NCBI GenBank assembly: GCA_002914805.1
Contig: JXTB01000334.1
Span: 317,946-381,945, forward strand
Direction of reading: 5' to 3'
DNA length: 64,000 nucleotides
From: Parasponia andersonii
Lineage: Eukaryota; Streptophyta; Magnoliopsida; Rosales; Cannabaceae
Both the position numbers and the translations under genes were made by a program. Shown here piece by piece: positions 1-13,779 of the stretch. The notes beneath the pieces are model-generated. The model had not been told where the DNA came from, did not search any database, and saw nothing but the letters and a program-made list of their open reading frames with translations. The first letter of the stretch is position 1. Every line of letters begins with the position of its first letter.

Positions 1-241
1 ACGCCTCGGAAAGCACGGACGAGCCACATGCAAGGAAACTTGCAAGTGTGACCAATTATAATATGTATAGATCCCCATAATTCGAGTGAGTACATGTACA
101 AGATACTGCTCCTATTACCCTAAAATATATATCCTAAAAGATGTAAAATAGATAATAAAATATATAGAATAAATAGTAAAAGTATGTCAAATGTATAGAA
201 TATAAAAGAAGTATGTGACTGTACATATACAATATAACTAA

Positions 242-278
<37 letters not shown>

Positions 279-949
279 CAACACTTGCTACTCTTAGGTG
301 GATAACTAGGTCGTGGAATAGTCATACCCTACTCATCTCTACTGTGGTTTCATACTCGGATTGTATTTTTTTGAGGATGGTGAGATGCTATTTTTTCACG
401 AACTGATTTTGCTTTCAGAATTTGGAAGTCCACTCTCTGTGGTTGATATATCTACCAATAGAGCTAGATATAACGGTTTAGACTTCATCCAGCAATTTGT
501 AGGATTAACATTTATAATATTTTTCTGAAATGATTTATGTTAATCCAACAGTTTAAAACCCCCCAAAAAAAATAAATAAATAAAATCTAGTGTTACATTC
601 AAAAAAATGAGCTCCACCATTAAACTCCCCTTGGAATTTATAGTGTTTTCGGAGACTCTGTTTTACTTTATGTTTCTGTCGTTCTTAAGGTTGAAGGTTT
701 TTGTGGGTTGTCGTTTCCGGAGATGCTTTGAAAACTGTTCGTCTTTAATGAAGAGTTCGGCGTTTACACCAAATGTATCAAATTTATTCGCCAATTTGCA
801 AAGATTTTGTTGACTTTTACAAGCGCAGCGCAACATCATATGAGTACACCATTAAAGGGGCAAATTTTACATTTCATACATGTAATTTTTGTTTACTTTG
901 ACAGAGTTCATATTTCTACCAGCAGGGTCTTTCCAAGTCTGTTTTGGAC
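1..949. other. Intergenic, 3' side of PPOX2
   Basis: No convincing gene is seen. The stretch is AT-rich and holds a pure TA microsatellite at about 246-275. The last 100 bases or so probably carry the 3' UTR of the minus-strand PPOX2 gene. A 68-codon open frame at 607-813 resembles no family I know and has low-complexity composition. Confidence 0.6.
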
Positions 950-3900
950 TCAAGAAGATTCCAAATAGGAGATGACGAGTTCAGCTGCCTTGCATCCAGA
1001 GGCCATTGCTTTGCCAACAGACAGTCCACCCTTATGATTTCCTAGCCAAAATTCAAGGTTCAAAATACAAACATGAAAATTTATACAAGCAATATTAGTG
1101 AAAATGAACAATTCAATGTAGACACAAATTTTTTCCATGTAGCCTATTCCCATAGGGACAATTAAGCTTTGCTTCAGGTTTAAACTCCAGTTATAATCAC
1201 CATTTTTTCCCCATTATATTATATGCAAAACTAACTACCTGCATAGAAGAATCCAGGAAGATTTTTCTCCATTGTTTCAATTGCTTCCCTAACTGTGTGA
1301 TAATTACGACCATACAAGGGAAATGCCTTTCTCCACGTAAAACGACTGCCATTAAGCATAGTCAAATCACAAGGGAACTACCCAATAAATAAATAAACAT
1401 AATCCACAGGCTCTCTTTCACATTAGAGACATAAGGAAAAGATTATTACTTAAAAAACGAAGGCGCTCCTTCTGCTCCTAATAATTGCTTAAGGTCAGAG
1501 GTAACAACTTGCTTCAACTCGTCTCTATAGCAGTAGCCAGTGGTGATATAAACAGGAGTCGATTGCACAAAATATATGGAAGCAAAAAATCAACAGCAAA
1601 AAGAAAGTCAAATAACAGACACAATTTATAGAAAAAGGTGAAAGAAAATACAAGAATCCAAGCTCCCTTACGTTGAAGCATATGCTAATTCCTTGTTTCT
1701 TGTTCCCCCAATAAAGGTTGTATAAAGATATAGGTCACTAGGTGCACGATCAGGAAAAAGAATAGAGGAAAAGAGAGTACCTGCAAAGCATAACAGTCAA
1801 CAGTTAGTTACCACCATATGAAAAAAGTTTACTAAAGATGAGGGACACTTGAGACTGGAAGTCCAATGTTACAGCAAAAGGGCAAAAAACAACAAAAGGG
1901 ACTATACACAAGCATTACCAAGGGTTCTTAAACCATTCTTCTGCTCCACAGAAGGAACAAGGACTCCAAATCCCTCAAGGGGCCTCGTAACATTCTCCTT
2001 CTTGAAGGTCGTTATAATTACAGTTAGTGGCAAATACGTCACCTGAAACATACAGAGATATCAACTCACAAGTAATTGCTATCAACTTGCACACAGTGAC
2101 CTTTTTTCTCAGGTAAAGGGTAAAGACCTAAAATCTATATGATGAAAAACCATGACAAATAAAAAAAAATTTCACATATTTTACTCTTACCTCATTGCAA
2201 AGTTTATGTTTTTAACATTTAATAATGCTGAGATGCACATTCTTTCATATCATGCCAACGTTAAAAGTAAAGTATTAAAGTTTGTGTACGATGCAAAATC
2301 AGAATAAGCATGTATATAAACTTCTAAATCAAAAGGCAGAAAGATACCTCAGGAAGAAAATTAAGAGGGAACGGTGATCCTCTTTTGGTGATCTTCATTT
2401 CTTTGACATTGGATAGCGGGGCCTATGGTAGACAAGCTCATAGTTATTAGTTAACATAATTTTCCTTCACCAGGTAATCATTATGTATAACGTGGAAGAT
2501 GGTATCTACTTAAAACAAGCGAAAAGAGTAGGTGCAAGTATGCGACCACATTTTGAAGTACCCTCAGATAAAGTTTCTTCCCCTTTACCACGGCACTTGG
2601 GCCTTCCAATAAGAGAAATTAAGCAATCTCGCTAAAATTTCCTTCTTTGCTGTTTCATGTCTTCTTATCAGTTTTACAGTAGTTATCTCAGATGCTAACT
2701 CATTCATGTTTTCTAGGAACTAAAAAGTAACCAAAAAATAATAATGCCAGTTAAACATCCTCTTAATAAAATGTATAATTCTACTAACCGTCATGATCAC
2801 AGCATCAACAGATAAACCTTGGGAATGCTTGTCAGGATTAGCAGCAGAAGAAACCGTCCAGTTTCCTGTCAGAGACTTAAGATCATGATCATAAGACAAT
2901 GATAAAACTTCTGAGTTTAGTTTAAGTTCATCTTTGTCGAGCTTTTCACACAACCTGTCAGCCAGTGTCTGCACAAAATAGAGACCAGAAAATAAAATTT
3001 AGTTTTAAGTGTAAAATTCTGCAATAAATATCAAAAAATAAATGATTCCTTATATCTACATCCTTGTAAGGGAGGAGCATGTAAGATCGTGTACAATGTG
3101 GAAGCAACAGTAGTATTTAAGAATGGAAGTAACTCAAGATAAGATACCTGCATTCCACCTTGAAAGGAAAATGAACCACGCTGACGCTTCTTTTTTTCCA
3201 CTGAGCCTTTTGTTTCTCCACTTTTTTCCTTTCCAGAAAATAACTTCGATTGAATCAACCCAGCTACAATCGAACCAAACCTGACACAAAAGAGAACCGC
3301 CGCTTTTAAACTAATGTAGTAACAAATATCTTGTAGTAACTTTTGCCTGCACCTAAAAGAAGAAAGATTGTCCAATGACGATATTATTATAACAAAAGCA
3401 ATCATAGCACTAAAGCAACTTCATTTCCAAGCCATCGGTAAAGAACATAAAGAAAGAGATCTGACACATTTTCTAGCAAAAAATATTTCAAGATATGAAA
3501 CTAGAACCAAATTTAAAGTACCCATGAACTATGAAACATTAAAAGACATTGGCAACACCAAATTGAAAAGCAAACAACAAATGGGACAATGGACAAAGGG
3601 AAGGAATAAAGAGAAAAGTGGGGTAAGGGAAATGATAAGTCAACTAGAGTTTACCTATTCTCTAAATTCCATAATTCTGGAAAAGAATACTGCATCTGTT
3701 CCAAAGATGATAAGGCAGTCAAGAACAATATAGTGAATTACCAACACAAAGATACAAAACCAAAATGCCATGACATTTGATAATCATTGCTGACAAAAAT
3801 AGTTAACTAGATGTAATAAAAATAGCTTTGCTGTTTTCCCCTTCTGAACATTAACCAGACTAAGACAATAGATAAATGCATAGGCAAAATGTCAACTTTA

Positions 3901-5945
3901 GCATCATTGTCATAGAAAACACTTATTTATTGAAAAACATCACATTTGTGATGAGACATCACTCACAGATAGAGATTCAGGATCTGCAGCACTTGTGCCC
4001 CCAACGAAAGGGTCAATGAGATAATCAACAACCTTGATTGAAAAAAGGGAAAAGGAAGAAGAAGAAGAAGAAAAAAAGAAGAATGAGAATAAACCAAAAA
4101 GAAAAAGGAAATAATAATAAAAATAATAATAAAGAGGACGATGATGACAAAAGGGCATAAAGAAGTTGAGCAGATGCCAATGATTTGAATTGTCATGTGC
4201 ATAGTCAAGTTAACGGAGAAATCAACACATTAGCTTAGCTATAAATGGAGTATTATGGCAACCTAATATTAAAGTACCTCTTTCCCAAAGTGACGCCGAA
4301 AGAATCCACCCACACTGCAGAAAATCATGTAGAAACATAAGAAAATTACTCCCCCAGGAAATAACAAACAAGAAAGTGAGAGCACAAAGAGTTCGAGGAC
4401 ATAGATACATCATGGTTACCAATTATCACCTTTCTTGGGAATGATCATCAGAAATTTTTGAGTCACTTTTCTTCCACAAAAATGGCTCCAGAAATATCTG
4501 AAACTGCAAGCCCATTTATGTACAAGCATGAAACTTTGTGATGATTACAGTCAACAGACCCCACCAAAAATAAAATCAAAGAAAACACAATAAGATTTGT
4601 TATAACAAATGTGTTGCAAACACATGAATAACAAACCTTCGACTGTGAAGAAAGAATGTTGCTCTTAATCAGCGCAATTGGGTTTGTGGGTATCTGATAG
4701 GAAACATGGAGCAGATTTGCTGGTCACAATCAGAGACAGAAAACTGCCAAGTAAATTTAGAAAACAACACAATCAAAAGGTAAAAAGGTTTATAGATAAA
4801 TTCAGAACTCAATCAGCACTATAAATGCAGCAGGTCTCAGAACATACCAACTCTGGCTGCCCATTTCTTACAACATATCGTTTGTTCTGTGAAATTGGCT
4901 GTAATAGCAGAAAACACAAAAACAACTATGATCAGCCTTCATAAACGTACAAGTCAACTATAAGTAACAGCGTACATCTTTACAATTCAAAGCTATGGCA
5001 GTGAAGATTGCGAATAAGTCAAAGGGGAAATGATGGTAGTCTAGCTTAACAATAGTCAATATACAAGCCTAAATCTTACAAACGTATAAGAATAAAAGCT
5101 TAATAGAGTAATCAAAGTAATAAATCCTTACAACTTGCTGCTTTTCTCTAATTCCAAGATTATCAAGCAGATCTTGGACCTCGACTTCGCTCTCCGTCTG
5201 CACAAATTCGACAAACTTTAAATGTCAGACAACACAAAAAACCATTGCAACTGTTTTCAAACCATAACAAGATTTTCACAGTCCATAGTAATAATCCAAC
5301 ATGGCATCCAACCCAAAACCAATTCAATTACCATTGAATTGGCTCCTTCATCCCAGATCAAACCGTCACGCGAAACACTCCTCAACTTCCCACCAGCTCT
5401 TCCATCGGCTTCAAATACTGTAACGTTTAAACCATGTGACTTCAACTTGTACGCTGCAGCAAGACCACTACAACACCATAACAACATAAAAGTCGGTGTC
5501 AAAAGTCTCAAAACACACCTCAACTATTCCTCACTTCAAATATAATTTCTCACATTTCTTAAAATACGTCACATGTATATATCTAACATAAAAAGGACCA
5601 AATCCAGCTTAGTGTAAGCAAAAGAAATTAATGGTTCGAATAATAAATTTAAAAAAAAAAAAAGGGGGGGTGGGGGAGAAATACCTGATACCAGCACCAA
5701 TAACAGCGACTCTTTTAACAGAACCTGAACAAGAACATATCCATTAGGCCATTACCATAAATTAATCATTACATTCTTGAAATTCTAGTAATGAAGGTAA
5801 CATATTAGGCCGGAAAATAAAATAAAATTAAATTAGAATAGATGAAGAAATTATGAGAAGTAGCCAATTGTGTTGTGTTGTTGGTGTTAATTATTATTAT
5901 GAAGAGAGACTTACTTGGCTTATCTTGTTTGGTAGAGGAACCCAT
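950..5945 (-). CDS. PPOX2: Protoporphyrinogen oxidase, mitochondrial type (PPO2)
   Basis: Oxidises protoporphyrinogen IX to protoporphyrin IX with FAD, the last shared step before haem and chlorophyll; the PPO2 class acts mainly in mitochondria and is a target of diphenyl-ether herbicides. Eighteen exons join into one 495-aa frame: 5915-5945, 5685-5724, 5332-5467, 5132-5197, 4848-4898, 4637-4693, 4430-4497, 4278-4314, 3967-4032, 3655-3695, 3148-3280, 2789-2968, 2348-2422, 1919-2042, 1672-1780, 1450-1524, 1239-1345, 950-1041. Exon 2 carries the FAD dinucleotide motif VIGAGISG; exon 3 has GRAGGKLRS and WDEGAN; exon 11 ends SFSFQGGMQ; the last two exons give [18 protein letters not shown], the conserved C-terminal FAD contact. 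The start gives [11 protein letters not shown], a short N-terminus with no long transit peptide, usual for PPO2. The loop that in some weeds carries the resistance glycine deletion reads [10 protein letters not shown], a normal plant variant. Function is secure; single exon borders could be off by a few bases. Confidence 0.95.
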
Positions 5946-7851
5946 TCTTTCTCTCTACTTGTTTTGCAGGTCTCCTAGACTCGAGACTTGGTTATCATCA
6001 AAATCTCTAACAACGAACAACTTTAGAAAAGAAACCGCGGAGACGGAGGGTGGGAGAGGACTATTTGGATGGAATGGAGCGGGGCGACCCGCCCCGGGGG
6101 CCGAGTTAAAACATGGGCTTTTAGCAAAATGGACTCGAGAAGAGAGTTGTTGTTCTTGGCCCATTCTTGAAATTTGGACTTGGACATATTAACCCCCGTG
6201 AAGGTGAAGGAAGCAGTAAGAAAACGACATCTTTCCAAAAACAACGTCAAATTATTTGCTAAACGCTGTGTCGTTTTTTCACGTAAACTCCTCAATGTCA
6301 CGTCGTTTTAAAGAATGCCACAGACGACGTTTCAATCTAATCTCCAGCGGACCGAGGTCGGAATCTGGGAGAATACAATACTTGTGGTTTGTTACAAAGA
6401 AAAACACAGTCATGTAGTTTTACTTTTTTCATCTTTTCCCCCTGATGGGTGGTAGTTGTTTAAGTTTATTCCTCATTTTATTTATTGTTTTTTAATTTAA
6501 AAAAATGGGGCCAATTTCAGCTGTTTCTTTAAGGTTTTTTTGGTGTAATTTTTGCATTATACCCAAAAAAAAAAAAAAAAAAAAAAAACGAGAGAGCGCT
6601 GAGAACAACTTTATAAAGGCTCTATGGTGGAATAAAGGCTCTATTGATCGCAAAATAAAACGGATAATGATTCTTTTTTTAAAAAAAAAAGGACAACTTC
6701 TAAACGACATGTCGCATTATAATTTTAACTTGTAACGTGTCATTTCATTCCAGAGTTGGGTTGTGGGCTTGTGACATAACATAACCCTGTAAATCGCTTA
6801 TTTTGAATGTTGTTTAGCAATCTCATTTTTTAAAATTTATTTTTTCAATGTGGAAAACATCTCTATAGATTTTTTCGATTCTTGTAATTAAAACAGTCAT
6901 TAAGAAAAAGACAGAGAAAACAAAGAAGAAGATGAAAGATGTGTAGATTAAACGACAAGTTTTGTTTCTTTTCTCTTTATCATTTGCTTTATTTTTATTT
7001 GTTTGTTTCGAGTTTTTCCTCACGGTTCTAATAGAACTTGTTGTGACTGCTAAATATTCACCTGTATTCTTATGCCCTAAATATTCCAATATTCATCTAG
7101 ATTTTTTTTTCCTAACAATTGAATTACGCTTACAAATGCTATTGGATTCGTGATTTTAACGATCCAAATGTCCTATTTTTATTGGAGAATGATATATTTT
7201 TTAAAAATAAAAAATGTCTACTGAAGCTCACACTTAAAGTAACAGGTTGATATTCAGATACATAGTTTGGACTTGGCTCAAGACTCTAGATAAAAAACTT
7301 TTTCCTATCCAAAAAAGAAAAAAAAAAGTTAAAAAATGTATTATAAATGTTTGTCTCGTATTAGTAGAGTAGAGGACAAACTTGTTTGGGAAGAATAAAG
7401 TACTATCTAGGAGAATGATCAAGTTCCTGTTAATTATGTTCACGAGTATATTCTATAAGCTTAATTATGTGAATGATCGTTTAATTACTTCGGGAGTCTT
7501 TGCTTTAGCTTACATCAATTTCAAAAATCAATTTCCAAACCCAGCATACTTTACCAAAGATAAGGTTTTCAAATCAATCTTTATTATTGTTATTATTATT
7601 ATTATTATTAATTTGAAGGTTAAGATTCATTCTTGGCTCCTTAATGTAAAATGCATTGCTAATTAAGTGGGGGCAATACTACAAACAAGTTTAAAACTAA
7701 TGAATAGTGCAGACTTAACCTTTCATCTAAAGGGAAACTTGATGCTCCTTTTTGAGTTCATTATAATTTTTAACATCAGATTCGCTTGGGTTTGGGAACA
7801 TTGGGACACAAGCAACTATCTTAAAATCGAGTTTATTGGATTCTGGGGACA

Positions 7852-7854
7852 TAT

Positions 7855-7886
<32 letters not shown>

Positions 7887-7887
7887 G
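7852..7887. repeat. Compound (CA)n(TA)n microsatellite
   Basis: A run of CA dinucleotides passes directly into a run of TA dinucleotides. It is a simple sequence repeat likely to vary in length between individuals. Confidence 0.9.
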
Positions 7888-9659
7888 CCATTAGAATAAA
7901 CCTTCCTTACTCCATGGAGATAGCTAAATGTTGAAAACTGATCCAGTTAAGGAGTGCCATTTGGACAATAGATTCAAATTTGGTCCCCGCCCATATATGA
8001 ATGAACAAAACTAAATTCCAATTTCAGGTCCACAAAAAATGGAAAAAAGTGAATTAAAGAGAAAATATGCGTTTGTGGGCTAAAATTTGATGAACCAGAT
8101 TGTTAACAATAACTCATTGGAAAATATACATTAGCGCCAATGCAACTTAAATCTCAATGATTGATGATTTTGTGGTTTGGTGGGGCGATTTTTGACCACT
8201 TTGCTAGCTTTGAGCTTGTTATTATAATGGTTAGGCTCTCCCATTGTTGTTTTTAGACGGAAAAGGGTCCTGAATTGCTAAATAAGCAAGGAGTTTTAAT
8301 ATCACAATGGGCTGATGTCCCATTATTGGAAGGCGACTTAAATGAGCTCCACCAACAGCACCATGGACCAGCATTAGTAGGGGTCCAGTCTTCGGTGGGC
8401 TTAATTTTCCAAGAACATTAGAAATTTTTGGTACAATATTCTAATTATTACACCATTCAAAGTTTTAAAACTTTGCTTTCCAATAAGGAGTAATACTAGT
8501 CAACGGACTAGCTATTGCCTCATCATGATACTTGTGGTACAAAAGCTCCGTACCTCATGATCCAAACTGTAAACTCAAAGTTGAGAAGCTAAAAAAAAAA
8601 AAAAAGATAACTCAATTTCACAAACTAAGAAGATAGCTTAATTAACTGAAAAAAAAAAAAAAGAATCTATAAGAATTTGTATAGAAATATTATTAATTGC
8701 GTGTGGAAACTATACATTGCCCAACTATGTATCTAAGTGGCAGTTCTTAGCTACACCGAGGGGCATGCCATGCATTGCAAAAAGACTAATATAAGAATTA
8801 ATCACGAACAAGTAATGTATATACATCCGTACGAACCTTCGAGGCAAGTTTATATTTATGTGACTTGATTTGGTTTAGGTCTACTATCAGTCAAAATTCT
8901 CAACTTGTATATAATATATAGCTGCATTAAAGAGGCTCACATGACCTTTTAGTCTATATATTATATAACAATATGCAAATGCAATATTAAAGTAAAAGAC
9001 ACTAAAGACAGGAGAAACTCCTAACCTTATTTGTTATTTCCCTTCACGTGTAGGCCATACTCCCCTCCCTCGCTATGCCCCTCCCAAGGAACTAGTACAA
9101 GTAGTAGTAGTCTAGTACTACTCTACTGACTTTCACGTTTTTCATATCCTGGTAAATAATCTTGCTCGCAATTCCGGATCTGCTCTCTATTTTTCTCCAC
9201 ACATCAATTAATGCTTCCGATTCTGGATCGAATCATGCGGCTGAATTGTTACATATTTGGAGACATCGATACTCTCCTCCCATTCTTTCTACCATTTAAA
9301 AATATACTACCATTCATGTAGTTTTATTTTTTTGTTCCATTTTAAATCATCTTTTAATCATTTTTAACATACAGGAGCTCGATATTAATTAATAATGCTG
9401 GAAATTCTAATAGCCAGAGTAATGTAACTCTAATATAATACGTTGCATGCATGCTATGTTATCACTCAAAGTCAAGTGAGGTGGGTTTGGACTGCTCTAC
9501 GCTCAAGCCTCAAAGTGATTTAGAGAAAAAATAAAATAAAACAAGTAGAAATGGAAAAATGCGCTTCACCTTCGTGCTTTAGTACCCTAACCTTGCTCTT
9601 TTTCAAGTGTCATGGATCGATTTCCAGGACATTATTGGATTCATTAGCGGGGATAATGT

Positions 9660-9850
9660 CTTTTTGTCTTAGAGTCAAAATTAATTAATAATTTTCACTT
9701 ATTATAAATTTAAAAAATTATTTATTATTATTTAATCTTCATTTTATTCGATTAAAAATAATAAATTTTCACGTCTATATTTAATACGACTCAAATTTAA
9801 GATTAAAATCTTAAATAATAAATATTCTTAGATTTGAGTCAACTCAAATT
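9660..9850 (+). repeat. Dispersed AT-rich repeat, copy 1
   Basis: This stretch aligns in the same orientation with 47605-47770. Shared blocks, in order, are TTCACTTATTA, a TATTTATTATTA block, TTAAAAATAATA, a TTTTCAC block, ACTCAAAT near the middle and a final ATTCTTA followed by a GAGTCAA/GAGCCAA-like end. Divergence is substantial. It is probably the remnant of an old mobile element, but no ends or target duplications are clear. Confidence 0.6.
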
Positions 9851-10199
9851 AATCAAATTATTATCTCTAGAGCTCGACAGAGAGAGGGCCCGCACGTTAT
9901 TCATAAGGGAAGATTCTAAGCAAAATATTTGTTTTTTTTGTTTGAATTTGGTCACTTGCGTAGTTTGCGTTTGGTTATTATCCTGTCCATAATTGAATTT
10001 GACAGTCACACAGGCCGCTTCTCTATCTCTTAATCTCTTCCAAACGAAGTAAACGTGGCCTTTTCTCGGTGAAGCTCTTTGAGATGTTACATGACCTTTC
10101 CGTCACTTTACAAGTGTGACAAAGAGTACCGTAAACAACTAAATAGAAAAAACATATTATTGATGGTAGCCTTTATCCGGCCACGATGAATTTCCTCTT

Positions 10200-10650
10200 G
10201 CTCCCGACGCGTGGCAAAAATCCATGGCATGGAGTTGCCACGTGGGAGACGGAGTCGACTAGCTATTAGCTAAGATATTTTATGGCGGCTAAGCTCGGCT
10301 TGCCTACCACGTGCCAAGACTATATTCTATTTCACCAGACGCGTGTAATTGAAAACGCTGTTGGATTAGGCTACATTAATGGTAGACCCAACTACAGATG
10401 GGTCCCACCACAGATCTCAAGCTAGCAAATCTAAACCCGACACAAATCTTAGCTTAAAATATAATATTCAAATCAAATCCACCGTCCTTGGCTTCACATC
10501 CATCGGAAGATTTAAGAAGCTACGAAGGTCTTGTCGTTTTCTATGATTTATTGGAACTGTGTCGTTTTGATCAAGATCGGATGGTCCTCGACCAGAGAGA
10601 GCATTTATAAAGTAGGGGGACGTATAATGCCACGTAGTTCATGTGGTGAA
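10200..10650. promoter_or_regulatory. Cluster of ACGTG (G-box/ABRE-like) motifs
   Basis: G-box-like cores occur at about 10237-10246 (GCCACGTGGG) and 10307-10315 (CCACGTGCC), with ACGCGT at about 10206 and 10338 and CACGTAG near 10631. In plants such cores bind bZIP and bHLH factors. No gene start is seen close by on either strand, so a promoter role is only a possibility, perhaps for an undetected non-coding transcript. Confidence 0.3.
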
Positions 10651-11425
10651 GACCCAAGTTTGACAAGCAAAATATTTTGGTCAAAAAGTTGACTAAAGCA
10701 AACTGTGAATAGCAGAAGCGGTTGCTTGTCGAGTACTCGTAGTAAATACGACTACGAATCACTGAGACCAGGAGTAACTTTTTTTAAATTAATAATTATT
10801 TTTTTGGATGCAGTCTGAAAAAGGTTGGACGAGCAGAAAGAAAGATCTCTGACTCTAATATAGGATTTTGAACCATTGGATTTGCTCCGTTCTTTGTCCC
10901 AAAGATCAAGCGGTTGTTGCTGTGAATGGGTAAGTACTGTATTGGTGCCCTTGTCTTCCCCCCCATGGGTCAGTTAGCACTTGCCAATGCGATCGCCACG
11001 TTGGTGACTTTGGTGCTATTGTTAGGAACAACGCCGTCGCCCGTATACAACACGTATTAATGTGATATTTGGACCTTAGATTATAATAATAATTGCAAGA
11101 GAAATCTAAGTGCACCATTGTCCGCACTCAATTTAATACTCTCTAGATCTCACCGTTTTTATGAAATTTACTATTTAATTTAACAAATGACAAATTATGT
11201 TGTATATTATATATCAAGCAGTATTATTAAATAATTTTAAAAAATAATATATTTAGTATTATTCCCCTAATTGAAAATACTAATCTTGATAATTAATATG
11301 TATGACTTCAACTGGAAATTTGGGTTTTCCCGCTAAAATGGAAAAATATGAAAGATGCAGGACATCGATGTATGTTCATGATCTATTTTAGAACAAATAT
11401 TGATTTTTATTATTTGCCGTGGACA

Positions 11426-11452
11426 ATATATATATATATATATATATATATG
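11426..11452. repeat. (TA)n microsatellite
   Basis: An uninterrupted TA dinucleotide run in an AT-rich intergenic stretch. Confidence 0.9.
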
Positions 11453-11880
11453 ATTTTCAATCTACTGTAGATTATTATCTAGCGATTATTATAATTTGAG
11501 TAATTTAAAAAAATTATTATTTAATATTTTTCTCTTTCCACTTTTATCGTAAAAAAATATGTATAATAAATTTTAATTAGATAAAATAATATTTATAAAT
11601 AAATAAAGAAAATATCTATAGAATTTGGTATATATATATATAGAACTCAATGAGGTGGATATTTGGATCATAGAACTCAATACTACTCATTATGCAGATA
11701 TAACGTATGCTGGTTTTGAATCTCAAATTTTATTAGAAAGGTTATCAAACACACTTTTTTGGGCCCCATTGATATTACTTCTTTCATTTCATTCAAATGG
11801 AAAACTCATTGGAATGAGTGCTTGTTTCAATAATTCTATTTTTTTTTTCATTCAAATGGTCTTTTGAAACGAGTGTTTGT

Positions 11881-13083
11881 TATAAAAAAATTAACATGCA
11901 ATATAAGGTTACAAATGAATATAATAAACTTTTATAAAAAACTTTAAGTTAATTATAAAGTCACCAAAAGTTTGTTCCAAACGGAATTTCAGTTGCACTT
12001 TCAAACGCTGAGGTCTGTGTACCATACAATATCCTTAAAACTGATTCGCTCCTACCAGTGGAATGCTTGAAAACTTCACGAGCATTAGTTTCCCAGGATA
12101 CAACGACAAAGAGTAGTAAGTGAAGCACCAACACCTCTACTTCACGAACTGAAAACTTTTAGAACTCTATTCACTCGTGAATTTCTAGAACTAGAATATT
12201 GAAAAAACTAGAACTAAAAACTAATAGCTTAAACACTCAAAGAAAAACTAGACAGCTAAAAAGAGAATTAGAGAGAATGATAGATGTTCAGAGCTTTTGT
12301 TTTTTGGTGTGTTGGAAGAGGTTTGAGCTTCTGCTTATTTAGTAGCTGAAAAATGTTGGTTACAAAAACCAACATGAATGCTCTATAATGTCAAAAAAGT
12401 GGCCGTTACTCACCAGCCAACCTTTATTGAACGTTTCTGTTTAATTATAAATGGTAGTGGTAGTTTCTGAACCAACAACCATGTCTTTTATTGTTTCAGT
12501 TTCAAACGTTCTTCTAGAAGCAGCAAAATAAAAAAAATAAAGAGAAAATAAACATGGCTGCAGCAAAATATTGACTTTAAAAAAGTCCAAAATTTCGGAC
12601 CAATATTCGTGTTCGCAGGTACGGATACACACAAATCCATGCAAATCAGGACCTAACTCAGATGATTTGCACCCCTCTTACGCGCATCTAAGAGAGTATC
12701 TTGGCTACACGTAGTTACACCTGTGAAAAATGTAACTCTATATAAAGCACAAGTTTGAAAGCTTCCCAACCAATGTGGGACAAGCTTTTTCATCTTTCTT
12801 CCTTTATTTTCCAATACCAAAATGCATACTTTGAGCATCAATTTCTTATCCACCCAAGCTCTAATTTAGACACATGATATATCAATTTAATATACTCATA
12901 GAGTATGATAAAATTATGCCAAGACATTGCACTTTTTCAAAATGGGTCATACTCTAATTTATGCTCCAAATTGGCTAATGAAAATTGAATTACAACTTTA
13001 ATTTGGGCTTTACTACACACATAAGCTCTCAAGCCCATTAAAGCTCAAATTATCATTTCAAATAAATGGTCCATTTTCTAACA
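11881..13083 (-). repeat. 3' LTR of the copia element
   Basis: On the minus strand the LTR opens with TGTTAGAAAATGG directly after the polypurine tract and runs about 1.2 kb to the TTTGT target duplication. The minus-strand end reads TTTTTTTATA where a CA end is expected, probably from mutation. The first 35 bases match the stub at 14916-14950 apart from a short differing block. Confidence 0.75.
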
Positions 13084-13779
13084 ATCCCCCACATTAATAA
13101 AAATTACTTAGGATACTCTACAGACTCTAGACTTAGTGATAGAGTTCAACAATCGAAACCTGCATAGGATAAGTAGGTATTATCATTTGAACCTTCCCCA
13201 TTGTAAAAGTATATTTACTTTACTAACAAATTAGTAGATCATAAGTTCTTGAACTATTTGTCGTTCATGTAAATGATGATATACTTCCCCCAGGGTTTTT
13301 TCTCAACATTTTCAATTCTTATGGTTATGTTCATTTTGGCCTTGAAAATATGCTTAGTTCTAGAAGAGTTTCTAAAGGAATTAAGCCTTTATAACTCCCC
13401 TTCGTAGTGGCCCCACTTCTCTCTCATATAGGTGATTTCTTAGTTAAGAGTATCCATATTACTCTACTTAGTTTTCCGACGCATAAGAATCATTAAAAGC
13501 ATTTGCTTATTCTATTCCTTACGTGCATCACTACTTTTTATCACAGGAATAGACATGAGGGTAACACTCTCACAAGAGGATAACTCTCACAGTGATCCAA
13601 TGAAGTCTTCACAATTAGGTTGTCCTTTTGAACCTAGATCTTGGGATCTCCAATCAACTAAGTTGGGTTTCTATTGTTTTGACCTTTATTTCATAGGCTT
13701 TAATCCCACTCTTCTCGATCATATGTCAAGTAATTCTCTATTTAACCTTTTGATTAGCAGATTTGCCAGATTATCCTTA

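Larger units (their letters stand above)
5946..11759. other. Gene-poor region upstream of PPOX2
   Basis: The first several hundred bases are presumably the PPOX2 5' UTR and promoter. Beyond that I see no coding exon chain on either strand. The stretch holds A-rich runs (6565-6588, 8591-8605, 8651-8662), a CA/TA microsatellite (7852-7887), a dispersed repeat (about 9660-9850), a zone rich in ACGTG motifs (about 10200-10650) and a TA tract (11426-11452). A non-coding RNA gene could sit here unseen. Confidence 0.55.

Noticed and set aside
607..813. 68-codon open frame on the plus strand
   Set aside because: Low-complexity, hydrophobic by chance in AT-rich DNA, no family resemblance and no splice context.
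3967..4032. Herbicide-resistance deletion in PPO2
   Set aside because: The loop has normal length for plant PPO2; its residues are a natural variant also known in other plants.
3968..4208. Phe/Ser-rich open frames on the minus strand
   Set aside because: They come from an A/G-rich intron run next to PPOX2 exon 9; only 3967-4032 is coding.
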